Below, piece after piece: positions 31,700-43,432 of a stretch of DNA of 64,000 nt (position 1 is the first letter of the stretch; the number at the start of each line of letters is the position of its first letter). Source of the stretch: Macrostomum hystrix (Eukaryota; Platyhelminthes; Macrostomidae); NCBI GenBank assembly GCA_950097015.1, contig CATNEN010000001.1:23198501-23262500 (forward strand), given 5' to 3'. The translations under genes were made by a program, and so were the position numbers. The notes beneath the pieces are model-generated. The model did no database searches and was not told the DNA's origin. It saw nothing but the letters and a program-made list of their open reading frames with translations.

Positions 31700-34600
31700 T
31701 GAAATGAAGAGGCATATGATATTAAAAATATTTAAACGAGATTTCCACTACTAGGCTTTTGTCCAGAACTGCAAGAATTAAAAGTGAGGCCATGCTTAAG
31801 TTAATCTCCCCTTGACCTTGGGGGAGAGAACAACACCATTACTGAATTAACTGTTTAAATAAAAAAATGAAAAATTAATACCCAAACCAGCATTATCCAT
31901 GAAAGCATATTTACCAAGTTTTTAAGGCAGTCACCCATTTTTTAGAAAACTAAGAAAGCTGGCCTTTTCTTTTTTTCCAGTCAGCTGTACAATTCTGAAC
32001 AAAAACTAAGTTAGTAGGTGCAGAAATGCCCAATTCCTTTAAATCTTACTGTATATAAAACACTTACTAGCACAGCCCTTCTTTCGAAGAAATTCATTGC
32101 CGCTAGTAGGTCCTATCTAAAATTAAGTTTTTTAGCAATATGTAAATCACATGTCTGTCACATGAACTATTTACCTACTCTTCATTGGCAAAGTATATAT
32201 TTTGGAGAGTCTATAGGCATGTCAAGTAATACCATATTATAGGGCCACAAAATTGTCAAGTTAGAAAATCCAAAACTGTAACATGTCACCATTGCTATTA
32301 ATAGGAAAAAGCATAAAAAATTCATGAAATACAATTTTGAATTCTTGACTTGAAAATTAGTTCTACTTTGAAACTTATTCTTCAGGAATTATTTAGCATG
32401 GTCATGGTGAATTTTTTGGTCTTGGAACAGCTATTTAAGTATTCTATAGCTACCAGTGGGACTGATATATTCATTTCCTTGAAGGTACTCTTAACAGGCC
32501 CTAGTCAAAACACATGCTGCACACATTTCACAAGCTTTGAGTTTTTTCAACTTTTAAAGAGGTAATCACAGTTTAATCATGGTTTTCAGTTTTTGCACTA
32601 AATATTGATATTAATACATTTTCCTCAAACATTTCCAGCCTGCCTTGCTTGCTGCCTGGCTGTTCGCTTGTCAACATTATGGACTCTAATGGACGACTAG
32701 GTCTATGCTGTCAAACTGCCATTGTCTGGTTCTAGGCAAGCCTTAAGTTACTGCAATACTTTTGCTCTCAGAGCTAGCTACTATCAGCCTGCAGCTCGAC
32801 TCTTTGGACGAGCGTGTGAGTTAATATCTATAAAAATATTGATTGCTTTTGTGAAAGTTACAGTTCAATGTGAATTCAAATGCAATGGCCCTCATTTTTT
32901 ATAAACAGGTGTTTTGGCCCTGTATGGTCCCATTCTATTAATGCTACATGCTAATACCAATAATTAAACGAGGACTCGATTCCATGTGATTCTCAGATTC
33001 TCCTCTCTGCATCAGCCTCGAGGAGACATGCCCGCTATGGTCAGGCATTTGCCTTATATTTAACACACTGACTTTGACAAATAGAGGCTGTTCCTGTTTC
33101 TAACTTTCAATTACATTCAAATTCTGCCGCTTTCCACAGTGCTTTTTTCATCTGCTCTCTCTCCCGATCTCTCCGTCATTCCCCTTTTCTCCTGCGCCAG
33201 ATGCAGAGTAAGAACGACTGACAGTTGATACTACTCCTCATCTAGTAGTCTGTCGCAACTTTTCTGTATTGGTTTGACTGAAATATTCACTTCCTTGAAG
33301 GCACTCTTAACAGGTCATAGTCACAGGCCACAGGGCATGTTACATATTTCTCCGGGCTGCAGGTGTGGGTGCACTGATTAAGAGTTGGACTATCTAAGAT
33401 TTGACAGGTCTTGATCTGAATGGCGTAGGCGAGGGGGTCATACTAGCTACTAGTAGCCGAACACTAGTAGTATGGGTTACCAGAAATCTGCCTAACACAT
33501 GGGAAATAGGAGAGCGTGCATTTGAACGGGAGAGGGTGGCCTATCCTCTGCATATAGGATAGGTGACGCTGTGACGATCTATGTGGCTGAGCTGAGGGGT
33601 TGGAGCCCCATTAGAATTACCCATCAGAATTCTGAGCACCAAAAATTAGCGAAAATTATCAGCATGTGAAGCATGAGCAGCTTGCCGTGACAACTGAGAC
33701 AATAATGACCCCTGGAATGGATTTCTAGGCTATGTATGCCACTGTTTAGATCTGCATGAAAAGCTTGTTTAGCAGGCAGCATTAATGAGCTATTACTACT
33801 ATTAATATTGATAGTAATATTTATAATACCAGCAATTTCCAACTATGTAGACTATTATACAGCAGTAACAAATATGGATTGATTTTGACATGCCAGAAAC
33901 TCTCGCAATACATTATTACAAATAGGAAAATATTAAACCGACATGGGCACCTAAACCTGACTTACCTGAAGTTCTTAGTTACACTAGCTAATTAAAAAAG
34001 GTTTCTATTCAACAATTCTAGCTAGTAATAGGATATAGAATTAGATTCGAAGTTTTGACTCGACGAGCTCTTTACTATTCGAGTTTTGGTGGGAAGAGGA
34101 AAAACGGTTCGTTCCCCTTTGTCCCCCGCTCAAATAGGGATGTATGGCACCATCGTCTAGTTCGTTCCCAAGTTCGCGTAAACAACCCCTCCCAGCCAAC
34201 CACACTTTATCATGGGGTTCCCACGCTTCACCAGTTGAGGATGCGTACAGGGAGCTCATGAGCTGCACTCGTCTAGCCGGACTCATGGCACGGTGAGGTG
34301 ACCTGGGCTAGCCGTCTAATTTTTACCGTGAGCTGGGGCCGGCTAGTCCACGGCCGTTAGGTGCTCTCTATTCTAACCTCCCTTTCCTTTCCTTTCCCTT
34401 CCCTTCTCTTCTCCCTCAGCGCGCGCAGGCCCACAGCCCAGTTGGGACTGTATTAATCAATTAATATATATTATAAAATCCTTTTAAATTTATCACTTAA
34501 AACTTTAATTTTTTTTACTTTTTTTTATAAAGTTTTTAACAATTAGCGCAAATTAGCATGCTCTTTTTGCTCTCTAATAAAATCCATAACCAATTCTGGA

Positions 34601-34920
34601 AATCTGAAAAGAATCTGTCTAAAACTGCTAAAACAATTTTTCCCTATGTTTAATAGAGACGTTTACACATTTCAGCTGTCAGATGCTGTGCCGCAGCAGC
34701 TATACTAAACTTCACGCTAAGCCCGAAAATGCATTTCGGTTGAAAACAGAATCAAGAAAGATTTTATTCATTTTTATTTCCGTATTTCTGTTTGCTTTTT
34801 TCTAAATTCAGAATTCATAATTCATACTGCAGGCCTGTATTAATAGTAGCATCATTTGGGCATCGATGTTGGGCATGCTTTTCAGCTTAAAAATGAATAA
34901 ATAAATGACATGTAAGCTTC
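31700..34920. other. Long gene-poor stretch
   Basis: AT-rich DNA with only short chance ORFs. A diverged duplication of about 58 bp is present at 32458-32515 and 33269-33325 (shared TTCCTTGAAGG and CTCTTAACAGG). A pyrimidine tract lies at 34378-34420. Confidence 0.5.
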
Positions 34921-34924
34921 TTTA

Positions 34925-36132
34925 ACAGAGGTTAAAGATAATCTCCGTCTCCAGGATCAATCGAGACTTGAAGAAAAGCCTTTTCAATGTCCGCTTGAAT
35001 CGCTACCGAGTTTCATCGGAACCGAATCAGCAGCGCCGGAATCTGTGGAAAATCATTCGGTCCGATTTGTAGAAGATCGTTAATTGAAAAGTCACATTTG
35101 TTCCGCTTGGCCGAACCGTCATAAACGATTCGTAGCTTTGTGTGTTCACTGTCAGATTTGGCAACACACGAGTGAGGCAAGTAGTGAACTACGGATTGTG
35201 GTTTACGCAAGTCTGATGGGGAAAACTCGTTCGATAATCCCGGAATTTTCCTGGTCAGCAAGGATGTCGTACTTAGCTTGAAGAAGCGGATCTTTGGAAA
35301 GCGTGCGCATCGTTGAATGCAATCGACTGTATGCTAGATCGAAGTGGTTATTGAGCGAAGGTTGTGCATCTGAGTGCTTCCACGGAAGCTGGACAGAGTA
35401 GCGATCGTGAGCGAAGTGAGGAGCACAGTGGAAGGGCTCAACATCGTCTTTTGAACCGGGTTCAGCGATCCCTAGCGTTTCGAGCTTCCAAAAGTGGGAC
35501 AGCCGTTCATCGCTACTGAATTCTTCGCGAGTGGCGCAGCACAGAGTTTGCACCGCAGTGCAGGCAGCACCGTCTGGCGAGTCTGAGACGATTTCGTCTT
35601 GGCCTGCAGCAATTGTCAATGGGCCACAGAGGACAAAGCCAAGTTTGGTTGCTATGGCTACTGGACCTGAAGTGCCTCTGATTATCTGATCCTTGACTAT
35701 CTGGTAATACTGGTCAGATCCAACCAAAAGAGAAATCGGCGCAGAGGCATCACGAGGATCGAATGGGTCAGCCAAGTCAAGGTTGCGAAGATGGTCATAG
35801 GTGTTGGTCAGGATTGAGCGCTGAGGTTGGCAAATGTCTTTGACGACGTTGGCGTCAAGATGGATGACCTGCGGTGAGTCGATTTTGCGGAGTGATAGTG
35901 AGACTTTGCCAGAGTCTACAACAGAGCTGAGACCTGAGAAGGCTGAGACTTGTAGACGTTCTGTCTTGGCAGGACTGATGCCAAGCATCTGGCAGACGTC
36001 TTTTCGAACGTAAGTTCGATTGCTCGCCGTATCGAGCAGGACGCGAACCATCAGCTCTCGAGAGCCGTCAGCACTGATCAAGATCGCCTTAGCGACCGGA
36101 AGGACTACTGCTGGATTGCGATGTATGAACAT
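34925..36132 (-). pseudogene. pol: BEL/Pao protease and N-terminal RT, truncated
   Basis: Contains VRVLLDTASNRTYVRKDV, the BEL-type aspartic protease site (DTAS instead of DTGS). A linker leads to the RT start (LSHFWKLETLGI, SVQLPWK). After a frame break near 35230 come YLPHSCVAKSDSEHTKLRI, YDGSAK and, after another stop, DIEKAFLQV near 34950. The YxDD catalytic box, RNase H and integrase are absent. Sequence downstream is unrelated. Confidence 0.85.
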
Positions 36133-36216
36133 GCTGAGAGATTGAGAATTTGGTGTGCTTTCACTGTTTCGAGCAGTACAGGTGAGAGTATCACCCGTAG
36201 ATTCAGTGGTTTGAGA

Positions 36217-37583
36217 TTAAGGAGCGGCAGGCTGAATTTGTTGTGAATCGGTAGTGAGACACTGCTCTTTTCTAGGAATGATTTTTTGTGTCTTTTTCGG
36301 ATTATTCTGCTTAAGGTCGCCAGCCTTGTCCTGGTGAACTTTCGAACCTGTGGCACAAATGCTGGAATGATGATTACCGGAGCAATTGCGACAGCTGCGA
36401 TTGTCATGGCAGATTTTTACTGTGTGACCTGTGCGTAGGCAACGGAAGCAGCGAGAGTTCTTCACCAGAAATTCTTTTCGGGCAGCGACGGATGATAATT
36501 TCGAGCAATGCTCAGATGAGTGATCAACGCGACAATAGGTGCAGAAAATTTTCTGACGACTTTAATTGCGAATACGATCGATTCGGCTGTGATGGCGTCA
36601 TTTTTTGCGAGACTAGAGCGCAGGCGGAGCCAAGTCTAGCGGAGTTTGAGGACCCGTAAGATTTGTCGGAGCTGGTGGATTTGTGAGACTCGGCACCTGC
36701 GGCCTGGCGGATTTGAATCTCGGTTTTCAGACACTTAAGGAGCGAAGAAACTGAATCGATCTCCTTGCCCATGTGACTAGCCGAGCGATGCAACTCCAAA
36801 CGAAAATCAGGCGGGCAACGCTTTAGGAGGCTTGAGAGAAAGAGAGTTTCGTAGGAGGTCTCAGAGACACCTTGATTTTTTAGACTGAGAGTCGCGGCGA
36901 CAATGTCGTCATGAAAGCGGTGCAGCTCTTGCAGGGAGGTATTTGCGAGGCGGAGATCGGAGAGTTGCGACATTAGATCGCGGATGATCAGATCCTGATT
37001 GCCAAATCTCTCTTTAAGAGTGGCCAATGCCTCAGAGTAGTTGGCCGCAGTGACTGCAAAACCACGAATTGAGGCTCGTGCAGAGTCAGACAGAGTCGTG
37101 AAGATAGTTAAATTTGTCGGTATCCGAAAGAGTGGGATTTGAATCAATTGACGACGAGAACTGATCCCAGAAAGGTTGCTATTCAGAAATTGAACCCTCG
37201 AAGACTGGGATTTGCCTTTTGGGTAGTTTGATGGATGACTGCTTAACTGCTGGATGATCGTACGACAATTTGGTGGAAGTGAACTTTTCGAGAAGCTTAA
37301 TCGTGCGCTTTGCGCGCAGTGAATAGGTCTGGCTTTGTTCTTGCTCATCATCAAGCTGCTCAGTCTCAATAGCGAACTCAATTTGACTGTCGAGCTCGTT
37401 CATCTGATCAAGCTTAGTTGTGAGCACTTCAAGAAGAGCCTCGGCATCTGCCACATTCTTAGAATCGAACCGCGAGCCACTTTCCAGAACTTTTTCGGCT
37501 TTGCCGATAGCCTTCGTCACGTTAGAGCGAACAACACCGCGTCTGCGACTTAAGTCCGAAAATTCTTCCTTCGACAACGGCAT
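36217..37583 (-). pseudogene. gag: BEL/Pao gag, frameshifted
   Basis: The likely start is the ATG at 37583 (MPLSKEEFSDLSRRRGVV). An N-terminal coiled-coil region is followed, around 37180-37200, by a shift into the next frame. That frame carries the conserved BEL gag core (GFAVTAANYSEALATLKERF) and LLSSLLKRCPPDFRLEL. A further shift leads to two zinc knuckles near 36465-36370, including CFRCLRTGHTVKIC and CRNCSGNHHSSIC. At least two frame breaks make it non-functional. Confidence 0.8.
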
Positions 37584-38040
37584 GACCGACAGACTGACAA
37601 CTGGAACGTTGGACCCAAGACTGGGAGATCTCGAAGGACAGAGCGCAAAAGAGGGACCCACAAAAGGTAAATAGCTCACAAAATACAAAGGGAACAGAGA
37701 GTGAGAGAAAACTTAAACTGTTTCGAGCTGGAGATATAATTCAAAACGGACAAAGTCAGGTAGAATTTCAACTTGCGATCGAGACTGCCGATTGAGCTGA
37801 TGTGCCCCTGGATCCAGAACTGCTAATCGCACACGGCTGAGAAGTAAGGCTGCCGAAGTTGATCTCGCACGTCACAGGTAACAGGCTTTGTGTAAGCTTG
37901 CAGAGCAGCCGGCCGTAGAATGCGAATGCCAAGTTCACGAAGAGCGCGAGCCGAGATAGAGAGAGAGAGAAGCCGTAGCAGAAACAACGCAGTCGTGATG
38001 CATTCAGTAGAGTTTTGATCAGGGCGAGCACTTAATTGTT

Positions 38041-38060
38041 ATATTTTTCATTGGGCGCCA
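38041..38060 (-). promoter_or_regulatory. BEL/Pao primer-binding site
   Basis: The minus strand reads TTACA (end of LTR), then TGGCGCCCAATG. TGGCGCCCAA is complementary to the 3' end of lysine tRNAs and is a frequent retroelement primer site. Confidence 0.6.
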
Positions 38061-38690
38061 TGTAACGATTTCTTATGCAACAAATTGAGTCCTCGCAGTA
38101 AGAGCCCGTTCACACGGCAGTGAGCCAATTCAGGCCGAGAGTCAAAATATATTTAAGTTTAACAGAGCGATAAGGAAGGGGGTTGGTTAGAAGGGTAACA
38201 TGTGCGCGGACTGTCCAGAGGTAAAAGATGAAACGCAGGGGAAGGAAAGAGAGACGAGGTGAGAGCCAATCAGAGCCGAGTGAGAAGATAAGGCTAATAA
38301 GTAAATTGAACAGGAAGGGGGGAGAGGAGAGAGTACATTAAGAGGGCGTGCGAAATGAGAAACCAGGGAGAAGTTAATACAAATACCTCACGGACGGATC
38401 ATAAGTATTTTTGTCAGGGTAAAAGAATGAATTAAAAGAAAGACAAAAACATACATGAGTAAAAGTGAGGTTAAAAGGTATAGAGTGATGTGATGAAAAA
38501 ATTTCAAGAAAAAAAAGCAGAGTAGAAATAAAAAGCTGTAGGATAGAGGGTAACACATCGGTTTGACATTTCATTCTACGACCATCGGCAGGCGCAATCA
38601 GGCACGGACGGATCATATTCAGAGACCGTATCCCCCCGAAACGGCCACCCAAATAGTCGTGAGTAGTTAATATTTAATCGGGCTTCAGAG
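38061..38690 (-). repeat. BEL/Pao 5' LTR (far end uncertain)
   Basis: On the plus strand the LTR edge is TGTAACGATTTC next to the primer site. A minus-strand TATA-like AAATATATTTT lies near 38145. The outer boundary is not determinable without a second copy. Confidence 0.4.
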
Positions 38691-39255
38691 GCAGCCAGTG
38701 CAGCTACTGCTAGAAAGCCTCGTTCTGTGATTGACCTACTGATTCCTATTTTGATAGTTATAATAGTTATAACTATAAGATAGCCATAACAGCTATGACT
38801 ATAGTTTATAGTTATAATTTTTTAGTAAATTTATTTTGATAGAGTATTGGTATAACGAGGGGACAGGGGATCGCGCGAGACCCCAAGCCCCCGGAGGACC
38901 CAGGCCCCCGAGGCCCACAGTTGATCAGCGGAGGTCCCACAGCCGGCTCCCCCTAAATAAATAACACAATAACCCAAGCCAGCCACCTGTAACCCCAGGT
39001 AGGCCGGACAGCAGTAGGCCCTAAGAAAAAAGTAACAATACCTAGAATAAAGCACTTTCAATAGCTAGAAACAAAAGCCCGCAAAGTGAGTTCAAAAACT
39101 GCCGACCTCATCGACAGTACATGACTAGTTTAATGCCATTGTTAGCAAATAATTTAACCAGCCTGTAGGATTAGCTCCGCTGTCACACGCGGGTGACTCT
39201 TGGCCCGGTGCCCCAGAGGGTCTGAGGTGGTCGAGCACAGTCCCCCCCGACATTT

Positions 39256-42110
39256 TTAGTTGGCAAATTGCCTAGTGTTCTGGGCAGCTCGCCTGTTGTG
39301 TTCTCTCTGCTTTAGAGAAGCCCAGAGAACATTGAGGACAGGCATTCTAGATCTGTCGGCAGGTCTGTGCGGAGGATTGGGAGGTACGATATGGAAGCTA
39401 TGGATTCTATTGCATGTCGCTTTGCAGAGCCAGCTAGTTGCCAGTGCTCGGAGCCTGTCAGCTACCATCGGCATGGCTGCCAGCTGATGTAAGTAGCTGA
39501 CCTTGGTATAGCTAGGAGCTCCATAGCAAATGCGAAGTGCATAATTTTGAATCATTTGGAGTTTGTTTAGACTATAGACAGAAAGGACATTTAGGACAGG
39601 GGAACCATACGTGAGAATGCTCTCGATGTAGGCCCTGTAGAGCATCTTGAGCGTGACGCTGCTGAGCTGAGTCATCCTAGCTAGTCTGCTAATAGACGCC
39701 AGTTGAGCTCTGCAGGTTCGCTCGATGATAAGAACATGGTGATTAAGTTGGAGACTGGGATCAAGGTTGATTCCAAGAAATTTGACATTGGTAACATAGG
39801 GGATGATCTCTCCACTCAGAGTGAAGTTGTGCCATTGTACCCTAGCTTAGGTTGCTAATCTGGAGTTGAAAGCCATGGCTTGAGATTTGCTCGAGTTGAG
39901 TTTGATGCCTTGAAGCGCACACCAGTCTGCAACAGCCTGCCGGTAAGGCTGTAGGATTTTGGCAATTCCTGGGACAGAGGTTGCTCTGGCCCAGATGGCC
40001 ATATCATCGGCAAACTGGCTGCGCTTCACATTTGGATTTAGTGGAGGAGGCATGCCGCTGACATACAAGTTGTACAGGAAGGGGCTTAGTATCCCCCCTG
40101 AGGGACGCCAGCGCGCGGATTGATGGAGTTGCTGAATGCCTCTCCGACTCGCACTTTGAAAGTCCTGTCGCGAAGATAATCGGACAGAAGACGAGTAATT
40201 TTTCTAGGCAGATTGGCTTCCTTCATTCGAACACGAAGTATATCGTGATCAGTGGAGTCAAACGCAAAGGCTGCGTCTAGGAAGATGGCGATGACTTTGT
40301 GGCCAAGACATTTGCTCTCCATGACATCCTGCGCAAGCCTGCACAGGTTGTCGTATGAGCTGTGGCCCTTCCTGTAGGCACACTGGTCCATACCTAGCGT
40401 GTTTGAGGGCTCCAAGTGTGAGACGAGTCTTCTTGCGATGAGTTTCTCAAAGAGTTTGCCGAAACAAGATGTGAGGCTAATTGGTCTCTACGAGTTTGGA
40501 TCATCCGGCGCCTTGTCAGGCTTCGGAATCATAATAGTAGTTGCCTTCTTCCAGGCAGAGGGGAAGATCCCCATATCGAAGCAGGCGTTGAACAAGTTGA
40601 GTATCCTGTTGATGGACATGGGTTTGAGGCCAAAGCGTAGAACCCTGTTTGGAATATCATCGGGACCCGGCGCCTTGTCGAGCTTGAGGTGTTCAAGCTC
40701 CCAGACAAGGTCGGGAACCGTGAAAGGAACTTCCAACGGATCAGGTGCATTCAGGGTCTGAGAGAGTGAGTCACGCCCTGTAGGATAAAAGAGCGGATCC
40801 ATGCAGTCATCTCTGACCCTTCTTGCAAAGTCCCTGTTGGTGATTGGAAGAGGTTTCATTTTAGCTCCCAGGGATTCGGCAAACATCTGGGCCTTGTCGT
40901 TCTCGGTGTAGGCCACGCGCTGATCCCGGGAGAGAGTAGGAATAGGTCTTGGCTTTGTCTTTCCCATAAGGGTCCGAACATCGTGCCAAAAGTTTTTGAC
41001 CTTCCTGTCTCTGGCATTGTCAAAACCACGCTCTGACAGAGCTTGGTTTTTTGTTTCGTTGCAAGATTCTTGATATCCTTTTTATTTCTGCTGCTAGCTT
41101 GTTTGCCTCGAGTCGGCAACTGTCGTCGTGAGTTCGGCAATACATGCGCCGCAGTTTCCTGCGTAGCTTGGTCTTGACAAGAATGTATTGCGGAAGAGGC
41201 CTTGCCAAATTACGCTCAGGTATAGTTTGAACGATTGCCGAGGTGATCACCGGGACCTCCTTGTCGACATCGACTTGACAGATGAGCATAGGAGCATTAA
41301 GTGTGAAGAGTGATTGGTTAAGATGAATTTGGAATTGTTCCCAGTTGACCTTGTTGAAATTTCTCTGCTTTCAAGGGCCATCCCACGCGGGGGCCCTGGA
41401 TTCGAGAGTGAGGCATATTGGTAGGTGGTCACTTCCCACATCGTAGCCAACTTGGAAGTCGGTCACACTCGCCGCAAGATTGCGCGAGGCCAGTCCTAAG
41501 TCGAGGACGTTCATTGAGACCACCCCACTTTTGCTGGCTACACGGGTGTACTCACCAACCTCATTGAGAACAATGGGCGCGTTGTGGTCTTCAATCAGCC
41601 AGTTGTAGAGCTGTTCACCTGCTCTATTGTTACGACTGGTGTTACCAAACACATCGTGTCTGGCATTGAGATCGCCCAGAATGAGACTTCGATTGGATGA
41701 GAAAAGAGATTTGAGAGTATCCATGTTGAGCACCTCTGGAGTGGGTGACTTGTAGACCAAGGAGAGATTAAATGGCGCAAGCGAGACGTGCGTCGGCTGC
41801 ACATGGCAGGAGAGGACCTCCAAGTTGGTATTGTCCACAAACATGCAGACATTGGAGAGCGTCACTCTCGAGTTGTGCACCAATAGTAGCCCTCTCTTGG
41901 CAAGAGGCGCATCGAACCGGAAGCAAGAATAACCTGTAAGAGAAAGTTGGTGAGTATCCTTGAGGAGCGTTTCTGAGAAGAGGGCAATATCCAGCTCCTC
42001 CTCAATCAGCCACAGCTGCAACTCGAGGAATTTGGGTAGGAAGCCCCGACAATTTAATTGGGCGACTTTCAGCCCTGCCGGGCGACCAATGGGAATCGAG
42101 GAAAAGGAGC
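39256..42110 (-). pseudogene. L1 ORF2: AP-endonuclease and reverse transcriptase
   Basis: Endonuclease: LKVAQLNCRGFLPKF near 42070, then IALFSETLL, LILGDLNARHD and GSDHLPICLTLE (to about 41400). RT: KAPGPDDIPNRVL, TTIMIPKPDKAP, then a stop and frame change, FLDAAFAFDSTDHD, GVPQGGY, and after another break SQFADDMAIW (catalytic FADD) near 40010. The thumb region ends at 39256. At least four frame breaks (about 41300, 40968, 40490, 40080) and stops make it dead. Confidence 0.85.
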
Positions 42111-42176
42111 TATTGGAGGAGGGGGTAGTAGAGCTACCGAATTTTTACTATAAATACAGAGACATATTTTGACTAT

Positions 42177-42817
42177 TCAGGTGGCCTTAGTCCCGCCCAT
42201 CAGCAGGACTAGGAACTGAGTGCCGAGGTCCATCAGTCCCAGTCCAGGCCCATCCGGCTCCAGCCCGGAGGCCAGCCGCGTGATACTGAGGACCGCCTTA
42301 ACAGTGGCCGCCATATCAAGCGACTGGTTACCCCGGACGACAGCCGTCTGAGCGTAGACCAGGGTGAGTACCAGGGCCCGCGCCAGGAGGGGCAGGAACT
42401 CTTTAACATTTAAGTTGGCAATGTGCTCGGAAATTTTGGAAATATCCGAGCTCATCAAATTCATTAAATTGGCGCCTTCCGCGTTCGCAGGTGCCGCAGG
42501 GGCGGCGGCGGCGGCGACGGGGGCGGATTAGTAGCAGTTGGTCGCGTCTGCTGCTGCTGCTCAGGTGGCGGCCTCTGTGGTCGACCGTTGAGCCCTACAG
42601 TCAGCCAGGTCTGGTCATTGTCAACCTCCATGCCTGCCGACGAAGACGCTGACGGTACAGGAGCAGGGGGCCTTGCCTCGCTAGTGATGGTCTGCTGCGG
42701 TTGCCTAGGTTGCAGCTGCTGCTGCTGCTGCTGCGGCTGCTTCTGCTGCGGCTGCGGCTTCTGCTGCTGCGGCTGCTGCTGCTGTTGTTGTTGTTGTTGT
42801 TGTTGTTGTTGGGGCAA
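42177..42817 (-). pseudogene. L1 ORF1 C-terminal part (poly-Gln then helical tail)
   Basis: Poly-Gln/Pro stretch encoded by (CAA)n and (CAG)n, then GMEVDNDQTWLTVG, which aligns with METEQIDTWLTGQ in L3 ORF1. A frame break near 42464 leads to a helical tail (EHIANLNVKEFLPLLARALV) ending at 42177, matching the tail of ORF1 in L2 and L3 by position and pattern. Confidence 0.65.
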
Positions 42818-42829
42818 GAGGCGCCGAGT

Positions 42830-43432
42830 GAGCTACCAGCTCCGTCTCGCCAGCGCCACCGACCTAGCGGGGTCGGACGTCAGCACACTAAGATTGAGGT
42901 CATCACTGTCGAAAGTAGCCAGTCTCTCCCTGCGGAGGGCCGGGCATTGAAGCCAGTGTTCCACGTCTTCCGGGGCCATACCGCAACGGAGGCATTTGGG
43001 GTCGGCGTGCGGGTTGATAACGCTGCTATAGGCCCGCAGAAGGCTACAGTGGCCCGAACGCAGCCTGGCCAGGAGCACCGCGTCCTGACGGGTGCGAATC
43101 TCAGCCCTGTCCCGCTGGCGGTCCAGGGCGCCGTAGACGGCAGCTGTCCGGGCATGTCTGATGGGCGGGTCTGCAATGTGACGTCGGGCGGCAGCCAGCG
43201 CACTCCACATCGAAATTGGCGCGCTGGTGTTGTCGGCAGGAGCAGCAGCCGCCTGCTTGGCCGCCTCATCGGCTAGCTCGTTACCAGCCAGCCCGCAGTG
43301 CCCCGGAACCCACTGGAGCAGCTGCTGCTGCGACTGGGCGGGCCTGGCTGCACGGATGGCGGCATGTTGGGCGTCGCTGGTAACCTTGAGCGCCCTGACG
43401 GCTGCCGCGATGGCTGGGCAAGAAAATGATTC
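42830..43432 (-). mobile_element. RNase H-bearing LINE 3' fragment inside L1 ORF1
   Basis: An open minus-strand frame reads LLQWVPGHCGLAGNELADEA, the C-terminal part of a LINE RNase H, then a Cys/His motif (CLRCGMAPEDVEHWLQC) and a stop at 42833. L1-family ORF2 has no RNase H, and ORF1 resumes beyond. It is therefore a 5'-truncated insertion of an I-group type LINE in the same orientation. A (CAA)n run follows its stop at 42783-42812 (minus strand) and may be the LINE's simple-repeat tail. Confidence 0.7.

Larger units (their letters stand above)
34925..38060 (-). mobile_element. BEL/Pao retrotransposon, truncated and decayed
   Basis: On the minus strand: primer-binding site (38041-38060), gag (37583 to about 36220), protease and the first part of RT (36132 to about 34925). 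RT, RNase H and integrase downstream of the first RT motifs are missing, and several frameshifts interrupt the rest. Gag and protease are of the BEL/Pao type, a group known only from animals. The 5' LTR lies at higher coordinates from 38061; I could not fix its far end, and no 3' LTR was found. Confidence 0.85.

Noticed and set aside
42588-43276. Plus-strand Cys- or Leu-rich ORFs over the CAA/CAG run
   Set aside because: Complement of the poly-Gln tract and RNase H fragment on the minus strand.
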